Assembly (NCBI GenBank): GCA_963402885.1
Contig: OY727097.1
Span: 28,513,401-28,577,400 of the forward strand
Source: Antedon bifida
Lineage: Eukaryota; Echinodermata; Crinoidea; Comatulida; Antedonidae
Length of the DNA: 64,000 bases
Direction of reading: 5' to 3'
Below are positions 11,471-24,855 of the stretch, piece by piece; the first letter of the stretch is position 1; each line of letters begins with the position of its first letter. A program made the translations under genes and the position numbers. The notes under the pieces are model-generated. The model ran no database searches and was not told where the DNA came from. It worked only from the letters and a program-made list of their open reading frames with translations.

Positions 11471-12182
11471 TTACATATTAAAGTGTTCCTATCATACAAG
11501 CATGACGTGTGAGGTATATAACATAAAAATAATTGATATCCACAGCGTTGTCATTTTTTCAGTAATTTGTCTTTGAATGAATAATACAAATATTATTATG
11601 TCTAATAATTAACTGGGCAAATTAATAGGCCTACGGCCTATAATGATTGTCTGGAATTGGTATTAAAACTAGGTTGATTAATAAAGTCTAATTGTTAATG
11701 CTAAACAATCGTTTTATTCGTGTCTGGTCTACACTTTAGCAGCCGATATAATATACGTAATATGAAATAGTATACAGATAAAATAATATCGCCTGTGAGC
11801 GAAATGGCGGCAAACGCGACACACCGGAAGACATGTAATTGAAGGAGTCATCATTCGTATTGTTATAACAGTCTGTCTAATAAAACAATTTACACTGTTA
11901 CACGGGTACAGCTAAATTAAGACATGTTCAACTATACTATATTGTATAATATGAAAAGTCAAGCGCATTCTATGTACGCGTGTCGGAAATTCATATCGTG
12001 GGAACGGGACATACAAGTTACACGGCACATCCAATGGACCACCAACATAGCTTACACGTGGACACTAGACGTACTTGAATTGTTGAGATTATAGTGTCGA
12101 GTTTTAATGAAAATAAAGCAGTGCTGAATGTGTATCTGGCTTCTGCCAACTCAACACAGGTCCGTTCATGCTTACTTATTAA

Positions 12183-12341
12183 AGCTTGGTTCCCACTAGA
12201 GACGCAACGGAAGGACGTAAGACGCGACCCAAGCGGGTTGACCAATGACAAGAGAGTTCGAATACTCCATCGCTTGTGGTTGGTCAACTCACTTGCGTTG
12301 AGCTTACGCCCTTGTGTTGGGTCTCTAGTGGGAACCAAGCG
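12183..12341. mobile_element. Family B MITE, short class
   Basis: Ends AGCTTGGTTCCCACTAG and CTAGTGGGAACCAAGCG; preceded by TTAA and followed by TTA. The inner TGTGGTTGGTCAACTCAC is the usual CCAAT-bearing block. Confidence 0.85.
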
Positions 12342-12464
12342 TTACCCTGGTAAGTTAGCGATAAATATGCCCCCAAAAATCAACCGGATAAATAACTAAA
12401 CCTTAACAGGCCCATTATATAGGAACATTCCCATCAGACTAAAATACCCCGCGCGCGTCCAAAT

Positions 12465-12600
12465 CTGGTTCCACACTATATATGACACAATGAAATGACG
12501 TAACTGCACGCGATGTGAGTAATTTGACCAATCACAAACGAGAGCAGAGAATAACTGTCGCTTGTGTTTTGCGCACGCTAGAGTAGTCTGGAGAACCCGG
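12465..12600. mobile_element. Decayed family B relative
   Basis: TGGTTCCACACTA, TTTGACCAATCACAAACGAG and GTCGCTTGTG are recognisable in order, but the ends are worn. Probable old copy. Confidence 0.5.
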
Positions 12601-14887
12601 CCGTCTACTTAACGTTTCAGCATAATATTCGTTTAAAGGTTAGCATAGTTTTAAAATTCTAATGCTATTAATAATATATCTCGAGTTTGGGATCATTCAT
12701 CACAAATGAATCGATGTGAACATTAATTTAGCTACTTAGGTATTCATGAAGGCGATTAAATCGTGCTACTTCCATTTTAGATGCAAGAAAATGTAACTAG
12801 AGTGCCAAGAAAAGTTCATCAATTTCACTGATGATACACACGACGGGGGTAATGTGTCACATAATCATACCTTCTATCCCCAGAGCATTTTCCAATCAGT
12901 ACACACTGACAAAAATTGCCAACTTCTGTCCACCTCGACTGAATGTGAACGCGTATCTGTTTCTCAATCAAAGCATGATGGAATTACCCGATCCAAGATT
13001 AAAGTATTAAATGTATTTTACAAATCCAAACCGTTATGCAATATACCCCTATACGTGGAACCTTCGGAGCCCAACCAAGTATCCACTTAATAAAGTGTGT
13101 TACCCATGAGTAGGCGTTGGACGATTCCCCTCTGTTTATAGAAAAGAATCCCCCTAATAAGTGTGTCCCCTAAAAGGGGTTTCCCAAAGGTGGAGATTCT
13201 GTCCGCCATCTTTCCATCATCACTCCCCAATACTACCCACTTGGATATAATCTACCTACACAGATCTTGAGTAAAAATATTGTTTCTTTGTATGACTAGA
13301 CTAGACAGACCTATTTTGATTACAAAAATAATAAATTGGTAAGTGATAGGAGGAGGGTCGTAAAAACAGATACACTATTGCGAACATCGTAAACTTATAC
13401 AACAATCTTTACTGTCATCCATAAATGGATGTATTGTGATTTGCCAATCCAGGGCTGTATTATATATTTTTTATCTCTGCGTGAATGTTTTTACAAATTT
13501 AATATATTCGATTTATTAGGTTAATTTATTTTACGTAGATACATTATCTCTTGTCACCTGTCGCTTCTTCACATTTTGATTACGTCGATTAGGTAGAACT
13601 TTTCAATATCGAAGTTGTTTTGTAATAAGTGGGTTTGAGCGGGTCAATTAATCCATACGTTTTTTATTGACTCTCCCTCTTAACTCTCCCTCTTTTGAGT
13701 GACCCTCCCTCTTAAGAAACTAATTGTAAGTCTTAATATCCCCAATCAGAAGAAATTACAAGAGCTTTGGAGTCAAAATACACAGTTTTGCTGTTTAGTG
13801 GCACTGAAGAGATCGTTGTCTCTACACGTCACACCCCAATATTGCCAAATGTCATTTATGTCATGGGTCACGTAGTTTTCACATATGTATGTTTCTTCGT
13901 GTTAGGTTTTACTCGTATACAATATATTAATACAGCCTTCCATTTAGTTAAAAAAAAGTATAAAAAAAATCAGACTTGTTATTTTTTCCTAAATGATGAC
14001 GTAACGTGTAGCTCAGTGTGGTATACGCACATTTCTGACGTCACAAAGGTTAATGATGTCATCATTCAAATATAATTATGACATACTTATTAGGCCATGA
14101 ATTCAAAATGATGAAAATTGGTACACATTAATATTTGTTGGTAATATCACTTCGTTAGTATTTATATTAAAACGATGTGAATGAACGAACGTCGTCGTCG
14201 TTTTGTGGCGATAATTGCATCGCATTGCACCCGAGACGAGGACAACTGTTGTAGGCATTATATATACATATTATTAAACTAATAATAATGTCAATTTGGA
14301 GCAACATAAATATTACTGTTTGTCATGATTAGCATTCATTTTATCAGTTTTTAATAATGATATGCCTCTTTATTTTACTGATATCCAGAATATATGGCAA
14401 TAATACAGGATAATGATGTACACGCACGCACAGCATTAACTGTGTTAAAATACGAAATAAAAATATCGGTTTATGCGTCCATACAACAGCTGTATCTACA
14501 TAAATAATCGTAATAATTATTTTACCGGTTTTGCATTGTATAAAATGAATATCTTAAAGTGTATTTAGCAAGAGACAATTAGGCCTAAATCTGTAGAAGA
14601 ATATTTTATAACCATGTCTAGTGCAAAATACCGTAAGGCGAATTCCGGAGGCTGCTTTGAACAATATTAACCTAGATAATTGTCTAGATAAACATATAAC
14701 CCGAGACTGACATTAATTTGTATTAGCTATACGGTGGGTGACCATCAATCAGGTAACTCAATTGCGTAAGATCTGAAGTATTTTACAGTAGATCCTATCT
14801 CTTTTGGGACATCCCTTTTCAGGCGACCATTTCCGTAAAACGCCCGAGGGCAGTACGTTTTAACACATACGGTCAACCCTCTATCCA

Positions 14888-15084
14888 CAGTGGCGTAACA
14901 CAGAGGCACGAGGCCCCTGGCTTAGGAACCCAAGTGGCCCTCCAACGCTGGAGACCTCGGGTGTTTTTAGCCTTTTTCGACATATTTTAATGCCTGTTTT
15001 TCATCTGGACACTGCTCATGGGGCCCCATAAGATCCGGGGCCCATGGGTTTAGCCAGTGAGCGCTCATAGCCGTTACGCCACTG
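14888..15084. mobile_element. hAT-like non-autonomous element, copy 1
   Basis: 197 bp with inverted ends CAGTGGCGTAAC and GTTACGCCACTG, and inner GCCCCTGG, TTTTTAGCCTTTTT, TTTAGCCAGT and AGCGCTCATAGCC shared with the copy at 45285. Flanking bases show no clear duplication here. It is GC-richer than its surroundings. Confidence 0.75.
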
Positions 15085-16100
15085 CCACCAGGGGCTCGGA
15101 GGTGTCCCATTAATATATATCCTTCGAGTTAATTACACCAATGGTGACGTCATTGTTGTCAATCATTGATGTCTGAAATCATGGTCTAGCATTATTTAAA
15201 GTATAATGTCGGCAATTTCCTTTGAAAATCAAACACGATACATTGTTTATCGGTTTACAATTATTATAAAGTTGATCACATTTCATTCATCGTATTTTAG
15301 CACCCATCTGAAGCCACCACCTCCTTCCCCAATCCACTCGTTAACTTGTATGTATACTTTACAATAATCACACTTGCTTGTAAAGTCATATACTATGGAA
15401 AGCCGTCGCTGCAAAAATTACCAAAAGCGAACAACGTACTTTTATGTGGGTTATGTTCGTTTTGTTCGCGTGTGCGACACGCCATTCACACACATTCCGT
15501 TTCGGAGAACCATTTGAAAAAACAACTTGTCATAAAATCTCGATAGGCGCATCCCTACATGAGCTCTTCGTTTGACCCCGTGTATGTTGGTTATATCCAA
15601 TGTGTTAGCCCGAACTGACTTTATAACCTATATACTCCTTATGAATAGACTATTAATAGTAGATAGGTTATAACTTATAACTTACGAACAGGTGTGATTG
15701 TATATATATCGGTTACAAACGTGATAGCGTTATCAGTGAAATAATGTTATTAATTATTATGCGAATTATGCATTAATATTTTATGCATTCAATAATTATT
15801 ACAGTTACTGTATATAGGCCTACATGCATTTAATTTTATGGAAATGGTTTTCAAAAGGAGACACAGATAGATTTAGGCCGTATTATTATGTAAACTGTTT
15901 TATTATATTACGCGTCATAGATCGTAATTTCAAAATCGAAAAATTTTGTATGATCCGGTCATGTCTTGTCGACGACCTTTCATTTTCAATGAGCAATGAG
16001 TACCGCATGATCATTATGTTTCTGAGCGTGCGCACACATTATTTTCACATCGAATTACTGCGTCATGGGTTCAAATCGGTTACTTAAATTCATTTTCTTA

Positions 16101-16260
16101 AGCTCTGTCTACACTATCAAACTAGTTTGACAAAAATGTGTGATGTGCCCAAATATGGTAGTGATATGTCCAAGTATGGTAGTGATATGACATCATCATG
16201 TCCATATATGGGCATGTCAAATTTTGTTGTCACATAAAGTTTGATAGTGTAGACAAAACT
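16101..16260. mobile_element. Family A MITE with TTA duplication
   Basis: 160 bp; starts AGCTCTGTCTACACTATC, flanked by TTA at 16098-16100 and 16261-16263. Inner AAATATGGTAGTGATATG and TCCATATATGGGCA are typical of the family; the last few bases of the right end have diverged. Confidence 0.88.
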
Positions 16261-17394
16261 TTACACAGGTCTTCTAAGTTCTTTTCCGCGCAAACAAGAA
16301 CGCCGATTTACGTATTTAGGAAATATTAGCACGTCAACACATTTACGCAGGTCATCATCATCACCATCAACTTTTATTTTGACCTAGTAATAACATTCTG
16401 GTGTGATGAACACTTTTAAATCGCTGTAAAAGGTCCACTCTCTCAATAAACTCTGAGAATCCGTGATGAGCGTATAGAACTTGCTTAGTGTTAGTGCTAA
16501 ATCCTTGGGGATTCACCGGTTTAACACTATCCAATAATAAAGTAGACACTACACAAATTAAGTATAGTCGACAAGCCTAATTAAGTTTTACAATAGTGGT
16601 GTAGGCAATGTTCGTTAAATCGCTATTAAAATCAATACTAATAAAACAAAATATGGATTTGTTTGTCTACATATGTACATTATGAACATAACGATATTAA
16701 ACATTATTACTGGATATGAATATTATGAATCAAAATTTGTTTAGGCCTAAAATAATGTTATATTTGACTTTTTAGTCAAAATTAATACTGTCGTCGAACA
16801 GGTTTAATCATGCATGTGTATATAGTTTGTTACATTGCGAGATGTACCGAATGGTATCATAGTTGAAGAATTGCATTGCATGCATTTGTTTTTATATATT
16901 TATTTTTATACTGAGGTACCTCTTCAGCCAAAGGCCGTTTTCACAGAGGTCCCCGTATACGACAAACAAACAGAAACAAGTTACAAATACAATGAGAAAA
17001 CACAAGAAAAATAAACAAACCCACCAACCAATGCATAAATTAGAGATTTAGGCCTAATCATATGATGCTTAACTTATATTTTAGACCTGTCATTCTATCT
17101 TTTCGATAATAGTAATCTTATTATTATTGTTGATTCGTAAGACTTTTTTTGTTGACCGGCTTTGCGACCTTGTTCTTTTTAATTGTGATCGTCATAGTAA
17201 CACATAGACTACTCCTGACTAATTAGACGTACGCAAAGATACCGAAAGCCCAAAGGCAATGGCTTCTGATCATTAGAGGCGATGTAAAACCTCGGATTAA
17301 TTACAAATAATATGGCATCTGTATGAACCAGGAGTGATGAAGATTCTCCATAAAATTAAACTCCATGATACGACGTTTTCAAACGTTTTGATGA

Positions 17395-17690
17395 AGCTTG
17401 GTTACCAATCAACATTGGTTTCCACTAGGACGCAACGTAAGCACGTAAGCCCTAAATTAAGCGAATTTACTAATAAAAAACGAGGACTATTCCAACTAAT
17501 GCTTGTGATTGGTCAATCTGTTTGCGTTGCGGCTTACGTCCTTGCGTTGCATCCTAGTGAGAACCAAGCTTAAGACGCAGCGCAACGACGAGACCCAACG
17601 CACGTGAGTTTGACCAATCATTAGCAATAATCCATAGCGTCGTAATTGGTCAAAACTCGTCCGACGACTTTCTACTATACGCGACTACCC
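17395..17690. mobile_element. Family B MITE plus an adjoining worn half copy
   Basis: 17395-17570 runs from AGCTTGG to CTAGTGAGAACCAAGCT. Immediately after, 17571-17690 repeats GACGCAGCGCAACGACG, TTTGACCAATCA and AATTGGTCAAAACTCG, which looks like the body of a second, degraded copy. Confidence 0.75.
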
Positions 17691-18539
17691 AACAATATGA
17701 AAACATGCACATCATATTATTTCCGCTAGATATGCTCTATATTGTTACTTATAATAATAAAATTGTATAGATATCATAAAGTATTATTTTCGATTTATGA
17801 TAAACATCATTTCCGCCACTGTATAAAACTAAATTTACGTGACCAGAAATTTAAAATGCATTTTTATTGTAAATTTCATTTTTATGTTTATCCTTAAAAC
17901 CAGGTGTTTAGCAGTGATATGATCGTGTAAGCATTCGTTCAATTAAACTGCCATCCAGATATTTCAAGTCTTACATTATATTAGACCGATAAGATGGCTA
18001 AATTTGACATTTTTAATGAGCCGACTAGTAGAAAATCACTGCATCATCATTAAATCGAAGACATAGGCCTAAGTGATTGTTGTAAGCAAATAGACCAATT
18101 AATTCACTCGCACTCATTGTCCACGCTTATTTCGTGCCCTTCGAAATACAATGATACACCCAATTACGGTCGACGTTCTTTCATTCATATATTCTGTTTT
18201 GGATGCAAATCCATACCAATAAACAAATGCGATGGTTTAATTAACATTTAGGAATCGCCTAGTTCTATGATAATCTCATATGAATGATCAACGGGCCATA
18301 CTGTCATTTTATGGTTAAAATAAAAAGTCCTTAAATGTTTTTTAAACTGATTATTCAAATGATTGCAGTAACTACACAACGTATTATATCGAAAGAGGAA
18401 ATCAGCTAAAATACACATCAACAAGAATTCTGTCTTCGATATTTTTTATCAGAATATCGTTGGTCGATATTGTGACCGAACGACCCAAGCCTGTAGTTAT
18501 TTCGAGGCTTTTCGATATTTTTCTGAAATCAGTAGTATT

Positions 18540-18605
18540 ACACGTATGAAACGCCATATGTGCAAAATATAAGTCAAAACTCCGTAAGGAACCCAGACTA
18601 GATTG
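18540..18605. repeat. Dispersed repeat H, copy 2
   Basis: Shares ACGTATGAAACGCCAT, TGTGC, AAAATAT, AAGTCAAAAC and CAGACTAG with 8040-8125. Confidence 0.5.
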
Positions 18606-18805
18606 TTCAGCCCTTGTTGATTCTACGTTGTGAAAGAAGTTTTAATGTGAAATTTAATACACGTTATAAGACAAAGATTGTTTAAAGTTAATAACGTTAT
18701 GAGTTATTTTAATTTAAAATAGTCTCCAAAATGGACGGAATAAAATCGATATCGAACAATACAAAATAATACTTATTTTACGACAAATTCTCCTGAATAG
18801 CCTAA

Positions 18806-18920
18806 AGCGTGGTTCCCATTAGCGACGCAACGAAGACGTAACGCAACGTAAGTGATTTGACCAATTACAAGCGTTGGATTATTCGAACAGTGGCTTGTCA
18901 TTGGTCAACTCGCTTTAACA
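18806..18920. mobile_element. Family B MITE, right end lost
   Basis: Starts AGCGTGGTTCCCATTAGCGA after TAA; body contains TTTGACCAATTACAAGCG and CATTGGTCAACTCGC, then loses similarity. Confidence 0.75.
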
Positions 18921-20583
18921 ATTAGCTCACCACCTTAAAAGTTGTACCAGACACAAACCATTATTACCGCTATTAGTTTATACACTATGCTGAGAACTAT
19001 ATTGAACTTTACTTAAACCGTAACTATTAAATATTTATTCTTTATAATGGAACATTTAACAGTGATGGAAAATAAATATAACAATTATATACCCCACAAG
19101 TAGACGCGCGTGTAAAAGTTGATGTACTATACAATGTGAACGGCATGACACATTAAACATTGTTGTAGAATTAAGTTGGATGTTAACAGCCACATTCCGA
19201 ATTTTATTGATATCTGCTTTACACATTAATGGTTAAAGAATTCAATTTCTTAATCTGTTTAGACGACTAAAATTCTGGGCTCCGACAGTTTATAGTCGTA
19301 TAGGTGGTTGATAACCGTTATCACAACGTACGTGGACGTGATCTGAGATAGGCTAAGTAGGCATACGTTTTATTCACGAATGCTTGTGAGTTAATAGCTA
19401 TAGTTCCATGCATCATTTATAGAACGCGTTTTAAAAATATTGATGAGCATAATTATAATATTTCTGATGTACGCGCGCGTACGCTACATGCCCCTTCGTG
19501 GTGTCAAAATTGTCCTATATGTCACTAAGATTATTTATGGTTTTTTGACATATCCACTGAAGCTATCAGAACAGCGATTTGTTTCAAGTCATGCGCGTAT
19601 GTTACGCTCTATTAACTTCTGTCTCTGATGCCGCATGATGGAATCGAAAGCTTCTATTGATAAATGTTCTTGCCCCAAGCTTATAATAACATCGAAATTG
19701 AGAAATTCATGTCATTGAAAATGAATTAATTACTTCCACTTACCATGAAAGCTGTTTTATGACGGGGTATGTTACCGAGTAAAACCCCCTTAAATTATTA
19801 TTTTATTTAGAATAAACCATTGATTCAAAAGTGTCCCACAAGGAGGTCGCAATAACACATAACGTTTCGACTTTTAACCCCAACCCCCTCCCCCGCTTCC
19901 CATCTCTGGTTACTGCTGTAATAACCAATTAGAAAATTAAGTCATATTTATGCTTCCTATTCACCAGAAACGGATGAAAACACCTCATCTCTTTCTATCT
20001 GGTGGATACACACGCGGAACAATTACTTTGTTTATGTATTCGTTGCTACAAAAATATTTTCCTACATTATCTCTACTTCAAATACATAATAGCGACAATA
20101 TATCAAATATTCTTACGGTTATAATTGTTATCGATAATAATAAAAGCTGTTTATCTATCGCCGTATGAACTTACTGATGCTTCAACTTTATAGTTATATA
20201 TTGAGATTGTATAACGTTGAATCGTGGATGTATAAATACATCCATAGTTGGATTTATTATTACCAAACATATTATTATTATTTTGGTAATAGAAATCGTA
20301 TGTTTGACATAAATTCATGCGCATGCATGATATACTTGTTCTGCTGGGCAAAGTTATTTTAAGGCCTTCCATCCATTTAAAAACAGCACCCACCCAAGAT
20401 TAGAAACACCTGCAAATTCTGTAATGTTATTCCCAACCATGTTTAATCATTTGATACCTTTGACCTCAGAGCTATCCCCCTAGCTTATTCGACTAACATA
20501 TTCCAGAATGTGGCATCGTCAAAGTCATTCACAGCTCAATGTATCTGGAGTTGCCTCTTACGCTTACAACCTCTTATCTTTAA

Positions 20584-20695
20584 AGCTCTGTCTACGCTAT
20601 CAAACTAGTTTGAAAAAAGGGTGATGTTCCCAAATATGGTAGTGATGACGTCCATTTTTGGGCACACATGTTGTCACATAAAGTTTGATAGTGGA
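20584..20695. mobile_element. Family A MITE, internally shortened
   Basis: Starts AGCTCTGTCTACGCTATC, keeps CCAAATATGGTAGTGATGA and CACATAAAGTTTGATAGTG; the right end is damaged. Confidence 0.75.
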
Positions 20696-21248
20696 CTGTA
20701 CATAGAGACATTGATTAAATGACATCTCGTCCCTCCTAAACTTGTTCGTTTGCATGCGACACCCCATACCGCTAACAGGCCTCTATTATAAATATCATTA
20801 TCAGTAATGTATTAGACACTAACATAATTATCATTATTCATGTTGGTTTTCAGTATGTCAAATTCATTAAACATTGGCCTACGCGCTTTTATTTCCAAAT
20901 CGAAAAAAGGCTTACTGCTTTCTCGTTTCATCTCGTGATTAACTTTAAAAATGACACGTTTCTCGGCGTTAACTACCTGATCACATTATGCCATCCATGT
21001 AAATTGTGCAATTATTAAAATACCACGACATAAATGTTTAAATGACGTGTCGAATCTTATTTAAAAACTATTTTTATACATACCGCTACAGATTTAAATA
21101 AAGCTAATCACAGTCAATGTATAACTAGAAGCGTTTTATGTTTATAGGTTGTGTTTTACATAATCATCCGAGATTATAACGCGCGCGCGTAAAGGATATA
21201 CATCTTGCGTGTACATACTGATGTTAAGGTTAGATTATGCTTATGCAC

Positions 21249-21295
21249 AGGCGTAACATGTGATACATGCGACACTGTATTACAGAATTTGCATA
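21249..21295. repeat. Dispersed repeat G, copy 1
   Basis: ATGTGATACATGCGACACT followed by ATTACAGAATTTGC recurs at about 54944-54985. Nature unknown. Confidence 0.5.
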
Positions 21296-21479
21296 TATGC
21301 TACTGGACAAATTATATTTACCGTGGAATTTACTAAATATTTATACTACAGTGTATTTAATAGCATAGGCCTAATTGTACTAGGATTCTAACCCATAATC
21401 TAATCTCAATTATGTCCATCTAATAATGGGCTATTTAAAACTTTAAAATAAATATGAGTATATTAACCAATGTTCTTAC

Positions 21480-21553
21480 TTGATTTGTTCCCAAACCTCG
21501 GGGCCATAATTACGTAACACCGTAAGCTGCAAAGCGTGGTTCACGAAACCATA
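21480..21553 (-). CDS. GUCY1B1: GUCY1B1 exon 2 (N-terminus, residues 2-25)
   Basis: Exon of 74 bases with acceptor TTTTCAG and donor GTAAGA. It encodes [10 protein letters not shown], then [12 protein letters not shown], almost identical to the vertebrate beta-1 N-terminus after its Met. It ends with AA, completed to Lys26 by the first A of the exon at 7065, 14.4 kb away. There is no ATG in frame: TAT follows the acceptor directly, so the initiator must lie on a separate upstream exon. Confidence 0.93.
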
Positions 21554-22197
21554 CTGAAAACAAAACATATTACGTAATAATTATAATGAAGTTCTTTCAA
21601 AATTGTAGAAAAATAATGAAGTCATAGTCGTTTTTTACTTGCGTATAAACGCTGATAATGAGTAATACGTTTTCTTGTACGCGTGAGTAAAAACGCCGAT
21701 ATTGAATAATACGATTTTTTTTGTACGCGTTCGAATGTGTCATCACGATTTCTTCAATAATAATGATATACGTATAATAGGTATATTGATTGCTTAACCT
21801 AGATTAATGAATTCTCTGATAATAATAGTAATAACGTAAAAGTACTTAACCGATGAGTTTGACTATTATGATCTTTTTTTTTCCTAATGTAAACATTATA
21901 GTAATGAAAAATATAAATATATTATGTAAAATACAATTTTCTCCGTAACGTTTTAGTCTAAAAATGATCAATTAAGGTAATTGACCTTAGTGGAATTAAG
22001 GATGAGTGGTTTGATGTGAACTTTAGGGCGTGCGGAGACAGATATCAATTAATGGAAAATGAAATAAACTTATCATAATTTCAACCTCATTATTATTTAA
22101 AAACCAAAGTTCTAATCAACTTGACGTATCGAATGTGCGTATAACATATCCAAAGAAATGGACGCCATCTTGTAACAATATGAATCGTGTATCTAAA

Positions 22198-22343
22198 ACT
22201 CTGTCTATACACTTGATGTGACAAAAAAGTGATTTGCCCATATGGACATGATGATGTGAAATCACTATACCATATTTGGGCATATCACTACCATGGGTAC
22301 ATCACACCTTTTTTCAAACTAGTTTGATAGTGTAGACAGAGCT
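22198..22343. mobile_element. Family A MITE (reverse orientation)
   Basis: Left end AACTCTGTCTATACACTTGA, right end AAACTAGTTTGATAGTGTAG then ACAGAGCT, followed by TTA. The order of inner blocks is the reverse complement of the copy at 16101. Confidence 0.82.
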
Positions 22344-22531
22344 TTAGACGAATTTCCAGTTAGTTAGGTAGGTAGTTAGGTATAGGTACAGTAGATAGGT
22401 AAAATATAATTCAAATATGTCCATAATATGGTTGGTTTCCATTGGTGTACATTATCCATTTATGGTCACTCTACACCCTGACCCCCTCCCCCAATTACTG
22501 TTAAACCAACGTTTTGACAACCCTGTATTCA

Positions 22532-22628
22532 GCTACAGTAGGTTCCGACTAGAATGCAACACACATAGGAAGCGCAACGAAAGTAGTTCATGACGCGATG
22601 GATCATCATCCGAATTGTCGCTTGTGAT
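22532..22628. mobile_element. Left part of a family B MITE feeding a minisatellite
   Basis: GGTTCCGACTAGAATGCAAC is the worn left end; CGAATTGTCGCTTGTGATTG is the family B centre. The right half is replaced by the tandem array that follows. Confidence 0.7.
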
Positions 22629-23125
22629 TGGTTCATTCATTTGCATTACGAATGTTGGTGGTTCATTCATTTGCATTACGCATGTTGGTGGTTCATTCAT
22701 TTGCGTTACGCATGTTGGTGGTTCATTCATTTGCAATACGCATGTTGGTGGTTCATTCATTTGCATTACGCATGTTGGTGGTTCATTTATTTGCATTACG
22801 CATGTTGGTGGTTCATTCATTTACATTACGCATGTTGGTGGTTCATTCATTTGCATTACGCATGTTGGTTCATTCATTTGCATTACGCATGTTGGTGGTC
22901 CATTCATTTGCATTACGCATGTTGGTGGTTCATTCATTTGCATTACGCATGTTGGTGGTTCATTCATTTACATTACGCATGTTGGTGGTTCATTCATTTG
23001 CATTACGCATGTTGGTTCATTCATTTGCATTACGCATGTTGGTGGTTCATTCATTTGCATTACGCATGTTGGTGGTTCATTTATTTGCATTACGAATGTT
23101 GGTTCATTCATTTGCGTTACCCATT
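22629..23125. repeat. 30-bp minisatellite, about 16-17 units, derived from a family B MITE
   Basis: Unit: GGTTCATTCATTTGCATTAC plus GCATGTTGGT. Three units are 27 bases, losing one GGT. Scattered single-base variants are present (Tta for Tca, aCATT for gCATT, CCATTC for TCATTC). The first unit continues the MITE text GATTGGTTCATTCATTTGC. Because 30 and 27 are multiples of 3 and the unit has no stop in several frames, long open frames appear on both strands; these are artefacts. Confidence 0.93.
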
Positions 23126-23591
23126 TACTTTAATGTGCTGCTGTCCAAGCAACTGTTAAACTGACTATTGAAATATAAAATGTCCTGTATATTGGCCTCT
23201 ACCAATGCGTCATGGTCACGTAGTTTACTGACATAGTCTGATCAGTTAGACTTGACGCTAATATATTCATGTGTTAAAAAAAATCAGCAGATTTAAGGTA
23301 ATACTGATGAATAATTTACTTATTTACTTCGGTTGTCACGTCTGGTTTATCAAGAATCCCAAAGTACCCGATAAACCAGCATGTTATGGGTTCTCATAAG
23401 CTTTTAAGCAGTGATTCAATTAATCCTTACGCTGCTCAGATCGTCTGTCAGTCCATACCAACAAAATAAGGTTAAGATTTAGTAATCAGGTGACCAATGC
23501 ACGTGTAATATTAATACATTTTGTTACCGTTTTGCATTTCAACACAGGGGAAGTTGTTGGGACTATCCTGGGCGTCTGAATTATCAATCAC

Positions 23592-23913
23592 TTAAAGATG
23601 TATTGCCCCCCCTGAAAAAATAGTTTTTGTTGAATATGCCATTTTAATGTAACATAATAGTTAATTTAAAAAAAAATGTAATGACCTGAAAAAAACTGTA
23701 ATTTAAAGTAAAAAAATGGTCAAATTGACTGCCAGCCAATGGATTTTTGGTTGAATAAAACCATTTATTTTGTCATTTTATAAGTGAAAACATTTTTTTT
23801 TCTGTTTTTTTGTACTGAAGTGATTAACTTTATTAAAACTACAAAATAACTATTAAAAGTCTGATTTCATTAATCTTCATTTTTCATGTTTTTGAGGGAC
23901 ATAACATCTTTAA
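23592..23913. mobile_element. Family C foldback element
   Basis: Starts TTAAAGATGTATTGCCCCCC and ends GAGGGACATAACATCTTTAA; same orientation as the copy at 6598, slightly shorter (about 320 bp). Confidence 0.85.
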
Positions 23914-24689
23914 GAAATTCAAGTCACTTCTAACATCTCAATAATTCTTGTTGGTCTTTTAGCGATCAGTTAATAGCGCTTTATAAAAGTTTATTAATAT
24001 TATTATTATTGTATTATTATGAGTTCTACAACATCATTATTGTTACATAATCATTATGTATATTTGCATTATTCATTATTAAGTCATTACTTGCCATTAC
24101 TTATTCAAGTGATTATTTTAAATTCCCCATTTTTACCGTTTACATCGGTTGGGCGACTTTGTCACTCTCATAGATTGTATTTGTTAACGTCTTCTACATA
24201 ATTTATTTCAGCGGTGGTATCGTTGGTTGATGAAGGTTTACTCATGTTTCTTCTTTTCTGTTTTTAGATGTATCGATATATTATTATCTTTCCAATTATT
24301 GTTGTTATCTCGAATTCATCTTCTCAGTACTCTCCATAGTGTAAACTGATCGTTTAGTATATTATTTATGTATATTCCGCATCGTTGCACGTTTTATATG
24401 AATGTTTCAGCTAAAATTTATCTCTGATTTATCACCTTTAAGCACATTTTATGATTTAATGCTTATTTTGCAGTGTTTTGCACTTATATTGTGTGTACTG
24501 TATAAGGTAAAAATCAATTACATATACGTATGAGTAATGCAGTTGTTATTGTTAAAAATAATAAATAAAAATACGTTAGGCTAATGTAAATGTTTATGAT
24601 GGCCAATGTTTACCAGGCATCATTATTATGCATACTAAATCATCATTATCGCTATCATCATGTATCATCATTGTTATCCAAAGCAACTG

Positions 24690-24776
24690 CCATCATCATT
24701 TTCATAATCATCATTTTCATAATCATCATCATCATCAACATCATCATCATCATTTTCATCATCATCATCATCGTCG

Positions 24777-24855
<79 letters not shown>

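Larger units (their letters stand above)
7066..21479 (-). other. GUCY1B1 intron (14.4 kb)
   Basis: Repeat-rich intron carrying family A, B, C and hAT-like elements (listed separately). Open frames of 60-110 codons here (for example 12854-13090 and 13767-14075 plus; 9939-10172 minus) have no recognisable domain or splice context and I do not call them. Confidence 0.7.

Noticed and set aside
12018-12399. Overlapping open frames of about 100 codons on both strands
   Set aside because: They run through a family B MITE; the protein text (such as A-W-F-P-L) recurs in other MITE copies (36266, 44681), showing it is repeat translation.
13767-14075. 102-codon plus frame
   Set aside because: No recognisable domain, AT-rich codon use no different from the surrounding intron, no splice signals that stand out.
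19732-19750. Alternative start exon with ATG followed by GTAAGT on the minus strand (rc of ACTTACCAT)
   Set aside because: It lies downstream of GUCY1B1 exon 2 in the direction of transcription, so it cannot supply the initiator.
22590-23164. Open frames of about 170-190 codons in all three plus frames, and one on the minus strand, with W-F-I-H-L-H-Y-A-C-W type repeats
   Set aside because: They come from a 30-base tandem unit whose length is a multiple of three and that lacks stops; open in several frames at once, no start context, and the unit derives from a MITE.
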